From positions 54,146,451 through 54,210,450 of the forward strand of contig OX424556.1 of assembly GCA_949152475.1 (NCBI GenBank): a DNA stretch of 64,000 nucleotides. Reading direction: 5' to 3'. Every line of letters begins with the position of its first letter. Within the stretch, counting starts at the first letter, position 1. The notes below the pieces were generated by a model. That model saw nothing but the letters and a program-made list of their open reading frames with translations, searched no databases and was not told the origin of the DNA. The translations under genes and the position numbers were made by a program. This stretch comes from Terebella lapidaria (taxonomy: Eukaryota > Annelida > Polychaeta > Terebellida > Terebellidae). This document shows, piece by piece, positions 1-8,365 of this stretch.

Positions 1-15
1 TCTTTATCGTTGTAA
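1..15 (+). CDS. 3' end of a further copy (U0)
   Basis: The first 15 bases are the last four codons (Ser-Leu-Ser-Leu) and TAA stop of a copy that starts left of the window. The following spacer has the T at position 31 that is also found after U1, U5 and U6, which fits U0 being the counterpart of U5 in the five-unit block. Confidence 0.9.
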   Translation, partial: SLSL

Positions 16-81
16 ACTTATTATTGTTCTTATGCATGTTTGTCAATACAAATATTTATTTTAGAGTTCCCCATGATTTCA

Positions 82-87
82 AATAAA
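82..87 (+). terminator. AATAAA polyadenylation signal (U0)
   Basis: Canonical AATAAA 67 bp after the TAA stop, with GT-rich sequence (TTGATTTGTGTTTC) starting about 10 bp downstream. This is the usual layout of a eukaryotic cleavage and polyadenylation site. It would give a 3' UTR of roughly 85-95 nt. The same hexamer follows every copy at the same distance. Confidence 0.8.
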
Positions 88-171
88 TATCAAATCTTGA
101 TTTGTGTTTCTCAAAACAGCGACTATTGGATGTAGAAGTGAACGATATTGCAAATATTATGTAAAACAAAT

Positions 172-381
172 ATGGGCAACAATTTGTACAAATCATTTGA
201 ACGATATCAGATATATGACATTTGGATTTGTGGTTCTTGTAATATTGACTTTGACCAATTTCATGGTTGTCCAATATACGATGAAATTTTGTCACTCAAA
301 ATTTTTGAAATTGTCAAATTCTTTGACAACATACAATACACAAATGTGATCAAGTTTTCTTCGAAACAAATTAAACTATGA
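172..381 (+). other. Small unassigned ORF of 69 codons in the spacer
   Basis: An ATG at 172 opens a 69-residue frame starting MGNNLYKSFERYQIYD and containing a CGSC and an HGC motif. No signal peptide or membrane segment is seen. The same frame stays open in every unit at stop+157 to stop+366; the changes I noticed are a silent Leu codon in U3 and U8 and a Phe-to-Ser in U34. It lies about 100 bp beyond the polyadenylation signal and has no promoter I can identify. In an array this homogeneous, an open frame in all copies is weak evidence. It is probably chance, or a relic exon. Confidence 0.15.
311..329. repeat. Perfect 8-bp hairpin in the spacer
   Basis: TTGTCAAA and TTTGACAA are inverted repeats separated by the 3-base loop TTC. 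The hairpin sits about 300 bp after the stop codon in each unit. One arm is mutated in U34 (T to C at 62255). It could be a protein-binding palindrome or a structured RNA element; no function can be assigned. Confidence 0.5.
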
Positions 382-703
382 GGCACAAGGCGATTTTGCA
401 GTGTTTAAAATTACAACTTAAATATAGAGTGAACATCTATTCAGACACAATTCTATCTATTCTTTGTTTGTGAATGATACTCATAATTGTATGATACACA
501 TACTGTCAAATTTATTCTTAAATGAAGCATTATGGTCTATATGCTAAAAATATACTATTATTCTGTAATATATAGTTGTGAATGACACAGAAATATTTTC
601 CAATAAAATTCACAGTAGGATAATGTATTGGATATTCGTATATAAGTGACAAAGCCTAAGTCTTTGAACCTGACATAAACTGTGCCCTCTGATAATGACA
701 TGA

Positions 704-795
704 TTGCAATTGCCTGTGAATTAATGATTTGCTAAGGATTGGGTGTGAGTATCTCCACAGATGATCTCGTATGATTTGCTTGACGGCAATTGCAA
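704..795. promoter_or_regulatory. Inverted pair of 11-bp promoter elements
   Basis: TTGCAATTGCC at 704-714 is the exact reverse complement of GGCAATTGCAA at 785-795. The two arms are 70 bp apart, and the inner one ends 31 bp before the TATA box. Each contains the palindrome GCAATTGC. Paired upstream palindromes close to a TATA box suggest binding sites for a dimeric transcription factor; TTGCAAT is reminiscent of C/EBP-type half-sites. That identity is inference only. Confidence 0.5.
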
Positions 796-826
796 CTAAA
801 TCAACAGTAGCTCCATTTCCAACGAG

Positions 827-835
827 TATATAAAG
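827..835 (+). promoter_or_regulatory. TATA box of U1
   Basis: TATATAAAG is a near-consensus TATA box. An initiator-like ATCAGA has its A at 858, 31 bp downstream of the first T, which is the canonical TATA-to-start spacing. This predicts a 54-nt 5' UTR. The motif is unchanged in all units at ATG-85 to ATG-77. Confidence 0.75.
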
Positions 836-863
836 AAATTTCCACATTAATAAAATCAGAAAT

Positions 864-881
864 CTTCAAATCAATTTGAAG
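864..881 (+). promoter_or_regulatory. 5' UTR hairpin
   Basis: CTTCAAA and TTTGAAG form a perfect 7-bp stem with a TCAA loop, within the predicted 5' UTR 31-48 nt before the ATG. It would lie about 6 nt from the mRNA 5' end if the predicted start site is right, where structure can affect ribosome loading. It is intact in every unit except U29. Confidence 0.5.
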
Positions 882-911
882 TGTTGTAATTAGTGATACA
901 ATCTTTTGAGA

Positions 912-1880
912 ATGATTCTCCCAATATTGCTAGGCAACATGCTGTTTATTGTAGTTTGCGGGAAAGTAGTTCCTGCACATAATGTCCACATTTTAACTGC
1001 CAATTGTCGACAGTCATGCATGCTGCACTTTGTTGAGAATCATAGACAAGCTGCTTGTCTAGCTGACGAGTCCTCAGACTGTTTCATGTGTTGGGACATG
1101 TGCCAGCTACTTGTAACAGATCCATTTTCATGGAGCCCACTGTGTGAACATGAGCAGCAGAACCTCTGCACCAAAGGTTGTAAGAAAGCCTGTCAATCTA
1201 TATTCCATCCAGAAACGATAGATTCAACGTCAACTGCAAGTACCGTGCCCGTTACTACTGAACGACCTCCACAAATCTCCATGGATGTTACCCAGCAGTC
1301 CATCAACGGAGTGCTCGTAGTTGCCTTGCTTGTCACCAGTCCTGATGGCGTAAACAGTGATGGACTGAGTATCCGAATCACAGACAAGAATGCAGTAGTT
1401 CCACATCACTTCAGCATGCTATTTGATCCAACGTCCATTCTAGTGAAGTTGCCAAGCACCAAATACAATGCACATTACCGACTAGATCTCCATCACCAAT
1501 ATTTTGGAGTAATCAACAAGTTGGAATTTTCGACACTACCTTGTGATTTCACAGATCATTCTCAAACGGTATGTCAACAGCGGGACACACTACATTTAAC
1601 AGCAGATGCAGTGGTCGTGGTCAACCAAAGTTCATTCTCACTTTTGTTTAGTGTAGGATCTGTGTCATTTGTTTGCCTTGTCTGTTTGTTTGTATGGTAT
1701 TTTGTTCGTTGTACGAACCACAGAAAAACAGTGAAGACTCTTCAAATATCTGCTGGCTCGAAAATCACTCCAAGCTTTTTCCACCATAAGCCTCAACGCA
1801 ACTCCTGGACAAACAGCTTCATTTATCTGCCTCAGGAGATTTCTCCACTTCATGACATTGATTCGTCTTTATCGTTGTAA
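912..1880 (+). CDS. U1: single-pass membrane protein with anosmin-like cysteine-rich ectodomain (reference copy)
   Basis: Protein of 322 aa from ATG 912 to TAA. An in-frame TTG six bases upstream is not a credible eukaryotic start, whereas ATG 912 has A at -3 and opens directly into a signal peptide. Layout: signal peptide about 1-17 (cleavage after VVCG likely); ten cysteines at 32, 36, 49, 57, 60, 64, 78, 86, 90 and 94; Thr/Ser/Pro linker about 101-120; beta-rich, possibly FN3-like region about 121-209, with YRLDLHHQY near its end; Cys 211 and 221, probably paired; one N-glycosylation sequon (N238-Q-S); membrane span about 242-265; then a basic stop-transfer stretch and a 57-residue tail (266-322). 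The C-x7-C-x2-C-x3-C core resembles anosmin/KAL1, which is usually secreted and lacks a membrane span. The coding region is intronless. A surface receptor or adhesion role is inferred; the ligand is unknown. Confidence 0.85.
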   Translation: MILPILLGNMLFIVVCGKVVPAHNVHILTANCRQSCMLHFVENHRQAACLADESSDCFMCWDMCQLLVTDPFSWSPLCEHEQQNLCTKGCKKACQSIFHPETIDSTSTASTVPVTTERPPQISMDVTQQSINGVLVVALLVTSPDGVNSDGLSIRITDKNAVVPHHFSMLFDPTSILVKLPSTKYNAHYRLDLHHQYFGVINKLEFSTLPCDFTDHSQTVCQQRDTLHLTADAVVVVNQSSFSLLFSVGSVSFVCLVCLFVWYFVRCTNHRKTVKTLQISAGSKITPSFFHHKPQRNSWTNSFIYLPQEISPLHDIDSSLSL

Positions 1881-2776
1881 ACTTATTATTGTTCTTATGC
1901 ATGTTTGTCAATACAAATATTTATTTTAGAGTTCCCCATGATTTCAAATAAATATCAAATCTTGATTTGTGTTTCTCAAAACAGCGACTATTGGATGTAG
2001 AAGTGAACGATATTGCAAATATTATGTAAAACAAATATGGGCAACAATTTGTACAAATCATTTGAACGATATCAGATATATGACATTTGGATTTGTGGTT
2101 CTTGTAATATTGACTTTGACCAATTTCATGGTTGTCCAATATACGATGAAATTTTGTCACTCAAAATTTTTGAAATTGTCAAATTCTTTGACAACATACA
2201 ATACACAAATGTGATCAAGTTTTCTTCGAAACAAATTAAACTATGAGGCACAAGGCGATTTTGCAGTGTTTAAAATTACAACTTAAATATAGAGTGAACA
2301 TCTATTCAGACACAATTCTATCTATTCTTTGTTTGTGAATGATACTCATAATTGTATGATACACATACTGTCAAATTTATTCTTAAATGAAGCATTATGG
2401 TCTATATGCTAAAAATATACTATTATTCTGTAATATATAGTTGTGAATGACACAAAAATATTTTCCAATAAAATTCACAGTAGGATAATGTATTGGATAT
2501 TCGTATATAAGTGACAAAGCCTAAGTCTTTGAACCTGACATAAACTGTGCCCTCTGATAATGACATGATTGCAATTGCCTGTGAATTAATGATTTGCTAA
2601 GGATTGGGTGTGAGTAACTCCACAGATGATCTCGTATGATTTGCTTGACGGCAATTGCAACTAAATCAACAGTAGCTCCATTTCCAACGAGTATATAAAG
2701 AAATTTCCACATTAATAAAATCAGAAATCTTCAAATCAATTTGAAGTGTTGTAATTAGTGATACAATCTTTTGAGA
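1881..2776 (+). promoter_or_regulatory. Spacer and promoter of U2
   Basis: AATAAA of U1 at 1947-1952; TATA box at 2692-2700. Carries T at 1896 (C in most later units) and A in the GACACAAAAATA segment, where U1 has G. Confidence 0.7.
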
Positions 2777-3745
2777 ATGATTCTCCCAATATTGCTAGGC
2801 AACATGCTGTTTATTGTAGTTTGCGGGAAAGTAGTTCCTGCACATAATGTCCACATTTTAACTGCCAATTGTCGACAGTCATGCATGCTGCACTTTGTTG
2901 AGAATCATAGACAAGCTGCTTGTCTAGCTGACGAGTCCTCAGACTGTTTCATGTGTTGGGACATGTGCCAGCTACTTGTAACAGATCCATTTTCATGGAG
3001 CCCACTGTGTGAACATGAGCAGCAGAACCTCTGCACCAAAGGTTGTAAGAAAGCCTGTCAATCTATATTCCATCCAGAAACGATAGATTCAACGTCAACT
3101 GCAAGTACCGTGCCCGTTACTACTGAACGACCTCCACAAATCTCCATGGATGTTACCCAGCAGTCCATCAACGGAGTGCTCGTAGTTGCCTTGCTTGTCA
3201 CCAGTCCTGATGGCGTAAACAGTGATGGACTGAGTATCCGAATCACAGACAAGAATGCAGTAGTTCCACATCACTTCAGCATGCTATTTGATCCAACGTC
3301 CATTCTAGTGAAGTTGCCAAGCACCAAATACAATGCACATTACCGACTAGATCTCCATCACCAATATTTTGGAGTAATCAACAAGTTGGAATTTTCGACA
3401 CTACCTTGTGATTTCACAGATCATTCTCAAACGGTATGTCAACAGCGGGACACACTACATTTAACAGCAGATGCAGTGGTCGTGGTCAACCAAAGTTCAT
3501 TCTCACTTTTGTTTAGTGTAGGATCTGTGTCATTTGTTTGCCTTGTCTGTTTGTTTGTATGGTATTTTGTTCGTTGTACGAACCACAGAAAAACAGTGAA
3601 GACTCTTCAAATATCTGCTGGCTCGAAAATCACTCCAAGCTTTTTCCACCATAAGCCTCAACGCAACTCCTGGACAAACAGCTTCATTTATCTGCCTCAG
3701 GAGATTTCTCCACTTCATGACATTGATTCGTCTTTATCGTTGTAA
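2777..3745 (+). CDS. U2: anosmin-like membrane protein copy
   Basis: Encodes the same 322-aa protein as U1. It is the counterpart of U7 in the five-unit block. Confidence 0.85.
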   Translation: MILPILLGNMLFIVVCGKVVPAHNVHILTANCRQSCMLHFVENHRQAACLADESSDCFMCWDMCQLLVTDPFSWSPLCEHEQQNLCTKGCKKACQSIFHPETIDSTSTASTVPVTTERPPQISMDVTQQSINGVLVVALLVTSPDGVNSDGLSIRITDKNAVVPHHFSMLFDPTSILVKLPSTKYNAHYRLDLHHQYFGVINKLEFSTLPCDFTDHSQTVCQQRDTLHLTADAVVVVNQSSFSLLFSVGSVSFVCLVCLFVWYFVRCTNHRKTVKTLQISAGSKITPSFFHHKPQRNSWTNSFIYLPQEISPLHDIDSSLSL

Positions 3746-4635
3746 ACTTATTATTGTTCTCATGCATGTTTGTCAATACAAATATTTATTTTAGAGTTCC
3801 CCATGATTTCAAATAAATATCAAATCTTGATTTGTGTTTCTCAAAACAGCGACTATTGGATGTAGAAGTGAATGATATTGCAAATATTATGTAAAACAAA
3901 TATGGGCAACAATCTGTACAAATCATTTGAACGATATCAGATATATGACATTTGGATTTGTGGTTCTTGTAATATTGACTTTGACCAATTTCATGGTTGT
4001 CCAATATACGATGAAATTTTGTCACTCAAAATTTTTGAAATTGTCAAATTCTTTGACAACATACAATACACAAATGTGATCAAGTTTTCTTCGAAACAAA
4101 TTAAACTATGAGGCACAAGGCGATTTTGCAGTGTTTAAAATTACAACCTAAATATAGAGTGAACATCTATTCAGACACAATTCTATCTATTCTTTGTTTG
4201 TGAATGATACTCATAATTGTATGATACACATACTGTCAAATTTATTCTTAAATGAAGCATTATGGTCTATATGCTAAAAATATACTATTATTCTGTAATA
4301 TATAGTTGTGAATGACACAGAAATATTTTCCAATAAAATTCACAGTAGGATAATGTATTGGATATTCGTATATAAGTGACAAAGCCTAAGTCTTTGAACC
4401 TGACATAAACTGTGCCCTCTGATAATGACATGATTGCCTGTGAATTAATGATTTGCTAAGGATTGGGTGTGAGTAACTCCACAGATGATCTCGTATGATT
4501 TGCTTGACGGCAATTGCAACTAAATCAACAGTAGCTCCATTTCCAACGAGTATATAAAGAAATTTCCACATTGATAAAATCAGAAATCTTCAAATCAATT
4601 TGAAGTGTTGTAATTAGTGATACAATCTTTTGAGA
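3746..4635 (+). promoter_or_regulatory. Spacer and promoter of U3, with 6-bp deletion
   Basis: AATAAA at 3812-3817; TATA box at 4551-4559. A 6-bp deletion near 4437 shortens TTGCAATTGCC to TTGCC, as expected for slippage between the two ATTGC repeats, and so removes half of the distal inverted element. Other changes shared only with U8: T at 3873, C at 3914 and C at 4148. G at 4573 is shared with U5, U8 and U10. Confidence 0.7.
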
Positions 4636-5604
4636 ATGATTCTCCCAATATTGCTAGGCAACATGCTGTTTATTGTAGTTTGCGGGAAAGTAGTTCCTGC
4701 ACATAATGTCCACATTTTAACTGCCAATTGTCGACAGTCATGCATGCTGCACTTTGTTGAGAATCATAGACAAGCTGCTTGTCTAGCTGACGAGTCCTCA
4801 GACTGTTTCATGTGTTGGGACATGTGCCAGCTACTTGTAACAGATCCATTTTCATGGAGCCCACTGTGTGAACATGAGCAGCAGAACCTCTGCACCAAAG
4901 GTTGTAAGAAAGCCTGTCAATCTATATTCCATCCAGAAACGATAGATTCAACGTCAACTGCAAGTACCGTGCCCGTTACTACTGAACGACCTCCACAAAT
5001 CTCCATGGATGTTACCCAGCAGTCCATCAACGGAGTGCTCGTAGTTGCCTTGCTTGTCACCAGTCCTGATGGCGTAAACAGTGATGGACTGAGTATCCGA
5101 ATCACAGACAAGAATGCAGTAGTTCCACATCACTTCAGCATGCTATTTGATCCAACGTCCATTCTAGTGAAGTTGCCAAGCACCAAATACAATGCACATT
5201 ACCGACTAGATCTCCATCACCAATATTTTGGAGTAATCAACAAGTTGGAATTTTCGACACTACCTTGTGATTTCACAGACCATTCTCAAACGGTATGTCA
5301 ACAGCGGGACACACTACATTTAACAGCAGATGCAGTGGTCGTGGTCAACCAAAGTTCATTCTCACTTTTGTTTAGTGTAGGATCTGTGTCATTTGTTTGC
5401 CTTGTCTGTTTGTTTGTATGGTATTTTGTTCGTTGTACGAACCACAGAAAAACAGTGAAGACTCTTCAAATATCTGCTGGCTCGAAAATCACTCCAAGCT
5501 TTTTCCACCATAAGCCTCAACGCAACTCCTGGACAAACAGCTTCATTTATCTGCCTCAGGAGATTTCTCCACTTCATGACATTGATTCGTCTTTATCGTT
5601 GTAA
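4636..5604 (+). CDS. U3: anosmin-like membrane protein copy
   Basis: Protein identical to U1. A silent GAT-to-GAC change at codon 215 (C at 5280) is shared only with U8. Confidence 0.85.
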   Translation: MILPILLGNMLFIVVCGKVVPAHNVHILTANCRQSCMLHFVENHRQAACLADESSDCFMCWDMCQLLVTDPFSWSPLCEHEQQNLCTKGCKKACQSIFHPETIDSTSTASTVPVTTERPPQISMDVTQQSINGVLVVALLVTSPDGVNSDGLSIRITDKNAVVPHHFSMLFDPTSILVKLPSTKYNAHYRLDLHHQYFGVINKLEFSTLPCDFTDHSQTVCQQRDTLHLTADAVVVVNQSSFSLLFSVGSVSFVCLVCLFVWYFVRCTNHRKTVKTLQISAGSKITPSFFHHKPQRNSWTNSFIYLPQEISPLHDIDSSLSL

Positions 5605-6500
5605 ACTTATTATTGTTCTCATGCATGTTTGTCAATACAAATATTTATTTTAGAGTTCCCCATGATTTCAAATAAATATTAAATCTTGATTTGTGTTTCT
5701 CAAAACAGCGACTATTGGATGTAGAAGTGAACGATATTGCAAATATTATGTAAAACAAATATGGGCAACAATTTGTACAAATCATTTGAACGATATCAGA
5801 TATATGACATTTGGATTTGTGGTTCTTGTAATATTGACTTTGACCAATTTCATGGTTGTCCAATATACGATGAAATTTTGTCACTCAAAATTTTTGAAAT
5901 TGTCAAATTCTTTGACAACATACAATACACAAATGTGATCAAGTTTTCTTCGAAACAAATTAAACTATGAGGCACAAGGCGATTTTGCAGTGTTTAAAAT
6001 TACAACTTAAATATAGAGTGAACATCTATTCAGACACAATTCTATCTATTCTTTGTTTGTGAATGATACTCATAATTGTATGATACACATACTGTCAAAT
6101 TTATTCTTAAATGAAGCATTATGGTCTATATGCTAAAAATATACTATTATTCTGTAATATATAGTTGTGAATGACACAAAAATATTTTCCAATAAAATTC
6201 ACAGTAGGATAATGTATTGGATATTCGTATATAAGTGACAAAGCCTAAGTCTTTGAACCTGACATAAACTGTGCCCTCTGATAATGACATGATTGCAATT
6301 GCCTGTGAATTAATGATTTGCTAAGGATTGGGTGTGAGTAACTCCACAGATGATCTCGTATGATTTGCTTGACGGCAATAGCAACTAAATCAACAGTAGC
6401 TCCATTTCCAACGAGTATATAAAGAAATTTCCACATTAATAAAATCAGAAATCTTCAAATCAATTTGAAGTGTTGTAATTAGTGATACAATCTTTTGAGA
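5605..6500 (+). promoter_or_regulatory. Spacer and promoter of U4
   Basis: AATAAA at 5671-5676; TATA box at 6416-6424. T at 5680 and A at 6380 are shared only with U9. The A at 6380 turns the proximal element GGCAATTGCAA into GGCAATAGCAA and breaks its palindrome. Confidence 0.7.
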
Positions 6501-7469
6501 ATGATTCTCCCAATATTGCTAGGCAACATGCTGTTTATTGTAGTTTGCGGGAAAGTAGTTCCTGCACATAATGTCCACATTTTAACTGCCAATTGTCGAC
6601 AGTCATGCATGCTGCACTTTGTTGAGAATCATAGACAAGCTGCTTGTCTAGCTGACGAGTCCTCAGACTGTTTCATGTGTTGGGACATGTGCCAGCTACT
6701 TGTAACAGATCCATTTTCATGGAGCCCACTGTGTGAACATGAGCAGCAGAACCTCTGCACCAAAGGTTGTAAGAAAGCCTGTCAATCTATATTCCATCCA
6801 GAAACGATAGATTCAACGTCAACTGCAAGTACCGTGCCCGTTATTACTGAACGACCTCCACAAATCTCCATGGATGTTACCCAGCAGTCCATCAACGGAG
6901 TGCTCGTAGTTGCCTTGCTTGTCACCAGTCCTGATGGCGTAAACAGTGATGGACTGAGTATCCGAATCACAGACAAGAATGCAGTAGTTCCACATCACTT
7001 CAGCATGCTATTTGATCCAACGTCCATTCTAGTGAAGTTGCCAAGCACCAAATACAATGCACATTACCGACTAGATCTCCATCACCAATATTTTGGAGTA
7101 ATCAACAAGTTGGAATTTTCGACACTACCTTGTGATTTCACAGATCATTCTCAAACGGTATGTCTACAGCGGGACACACTACATTTAACAGCAGATGCAG
7201 TGGTCGTGGTCAACCAAAGTTCATTCTCACTTTTGTTTAGTGTAGGATCTGTGTCATTTGTTTGCCTTGTCTGTTTGTTTGTATGGTATTTTGTTCGTTG
7301 TACGAACCACAGAAAAACAGTGAAGACTCTTCAAATATCTGCTGGCTCGAAAATCACTCCAAGCTTTTTCCACCATAAGCCTCAACGCAACTCCTGGACA
7401 AACAGCTTCATTTATCTGCCTCAGGAGATTTCTCCACTTCATGACATTGATTCGTCTTTATCGTTGTAA
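6501..7469 (+). CDS. U4: anosmin-like membrane protein copy (T115I, Q222L)
   Basis: Full length. T115I (codon 6843-6845) lies in the Thr-rich linker and removes a possible O-glycosylation site. Q222L (7164-7166) directly follows Cys221. T115I is shared only with U9; Q222L is shared with U9, U10, U11 and U13. Confidence 0.85.
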   Translation: MILPILLGNMLFIVVCGKVVPAHNVHILTANCRQSCMLHFVENHRQAACLADESSDCFMCWDMCQLLVTDPFSWSPLCEHEQQNLCTKGCKKACQSIFHPETIDSTSTASTVPVITERPPQISMDVTQQSINGVLVVALLVTSPDGVNSDGLSIRITDKNAVVPHHFSMLFDPTSILVKLPSTKYNAHYRLDLHHQYFGVINKLEFSTLPCDFTDHSQTVCLQRDTLHLTADAVVVVNQSSFSLLFSVGSVSFVCLVCLFVWYFVRCTNHRKTVKTLQISAGSKITPSFFHHKPQRNSWTNSFIYLPQEISPLHDIDSSLSL

Positions 7470-8365
7470 ACTTATTATTGTTCTCATGCATGTTTGTCAA
7501 TACAAATATTTATTTTAGAGTTCCCCATGATTTCAAATAAATATCAAATCTTGATTTGTGTTTCTCAAAACAGCGACTATTGGATGTAGAAGTGAACGAT
7601 ATTGCAAATATTATGTAAAACAAATATGGGCAACAATTTGTACAAATCATTTGAACGATATCAGATATATGACATTTGGATTTGTGGTTCTTGTAATATT
7701 GACTTTGACCAATTTCATGGTTGTCCAATATACGATGAAATTTTGTCACTCAAAATTTTTGAAATTGTCAAATTCTTTGACAACATACAATACACAAATG
7801 TGATCAAGTTTTCTTCGAAACAAATTAAACTATGAGGCACAAGGCGATTTTGCAGTGTTTAAAATTACAACTTAAATATAGAGTGAACATCTATTCAGAC
7901 ACAATTCTATCTATTCTTTGTTTGTGAATGATACTCATAATTGTATGATACACATACTGTCAAATTTATTCTTAAATGAAGCATTATGGTCTATATGCTA
8001 AAAATATACTATTATTCTGTAATATATAGTTGTGAATGACACAGAAATATTTTCCAATAAAATTCACAGTAGGATAATGTATTGGATATTCGTATATAAG
8101 TGACAAAGCCTAAGTCTTTGAACCTGACATAAACTGTGCCCTCTGATAATGACATGATTGCAATTGCCTGTGAATTAATGATTTGCTAAGGATTGGGTGT
8201 GAGTAACTCCACAGATGATCTCGTATGATTTGCTTGACGGCAATTGCAACTAAATCAACAGTAGCTCCATTTCCAACGAGTATATAAAGAAATTTCCACA
8301 TTGATAAAATCAGAAATCTTCAAATCAATTTGAAGTGTTGTAATTAGTGATACAATCTTTTGAGA
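7470..8365 (+). promoter_or_regulatory. Spacer and promoter of U5
   Basis: AATAAA at 7536-7541; TATA box at 8281-8289. G at 8303, between the TATA box and the start site, is shared with U3, U8 and U10. Confidence 0.7.

Larger units (their letters stand above)
16..911 (+). promoter_or_regulatory. Spacer and promoter of U1 (reference description)
   Basis: AT-rich spacer of 896 bp. In order it holds: an AU-rich stretch with ATTTA (about 50-62); the AATAAA signal of U0 (82-87) followed by GT-rich sequence (about 95-110); a small unassigned ORF (172-381); an 8-bp hairpin (311-329); a second AATAAA (602-607) and a TATA-like TATATAAG (639-646); an 11-bp inverted element pair (704-714 and 785-795); a 10-bp direct repeat ATGATTTGCT (724-733 and 771-780); the TATA box (827-835); a predicted start site at A858; and a 5' UTR hairpin (864-881). 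Private change shared only with U6: A to T at 752. I see nothing recognisable from about 382 to 600. Promoter function is inferred from motif and spacing only. Confidence 0.7.
1..8303 (+). repeat. Higher-order repeat block A, copy 1 (five-unit period)
   Basis: This stretch recurs at +9,319 bp. Markers shared at the same offset include the T at 31/9350 and 1896/11215, the T at 752/10071, the TGA-creating T at 3873/13192, the C at 4148/13467, the 6-bp deletion near 4437/13756, the silent C at 5280/14599, the T at 5680/14999, the A at 6380/15699, the T115I codon at 6843/16162 and the G at 8303/17622. The only difference I found by eye is at 3463/12782. The left edge lies outside the window. The right edge falls between 8303 and about 9030, where U5 and U10 begin to differ. 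Confidence 0.85.

Noticed and set aside
108-118. TTCTCAAAACAG as a splice acceptor for a downstream exon.
   Set aside because: The pyrimidine tract is poor and no convincing coding exon or partner donor follows.
56-295. 79-codon minus-strand ORF in the spacer.
   Set aside because: Antisense to the AT-rich 3' flank, no promoter or homology apparent, and open in all copies only because the copies are near-identical.
104-349. Spacer ORF on the + strand with a hydrophobic stretch.
   Set aside because: It needs a GTG start, lies after the polyadenylation signal, and is broken by a TGA in U3 and U8 (3872-3874, 13191-13193).
906-911. Start at the in-frame TTG two codons before the ATG.
   Set aside because: Non-ATG starts are bacterial convention; this is a eukaryotic gene, and ATG 912 has a good context and directly begins the signal peptide.
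1061-1125. CTGACGAGTCC within the coding region resembles a hammerhead ribozyme core (CUGANGA plus stem II), with a distant GGAC.
   Set aside because: The required GAAA after stem II is absent, the stem would be too long-looped, and the segment encodes the cysteine-rich domain.
1579-1590. GTATGTCAACAG looks like a minimal intron (donor GTATGT, acceptor CAACAG).
   Set aside because: It is only 12 nt, far below known animal intron sizes, and reads in frame as Val-Cys-Gln-Gln including Cys221.
1193-1853. Two minus-strand ORFs (64 and 62 codons) inside each coding region.
   Set aside because: They are shadows of the main gene on the opposite strand with no independent signals.
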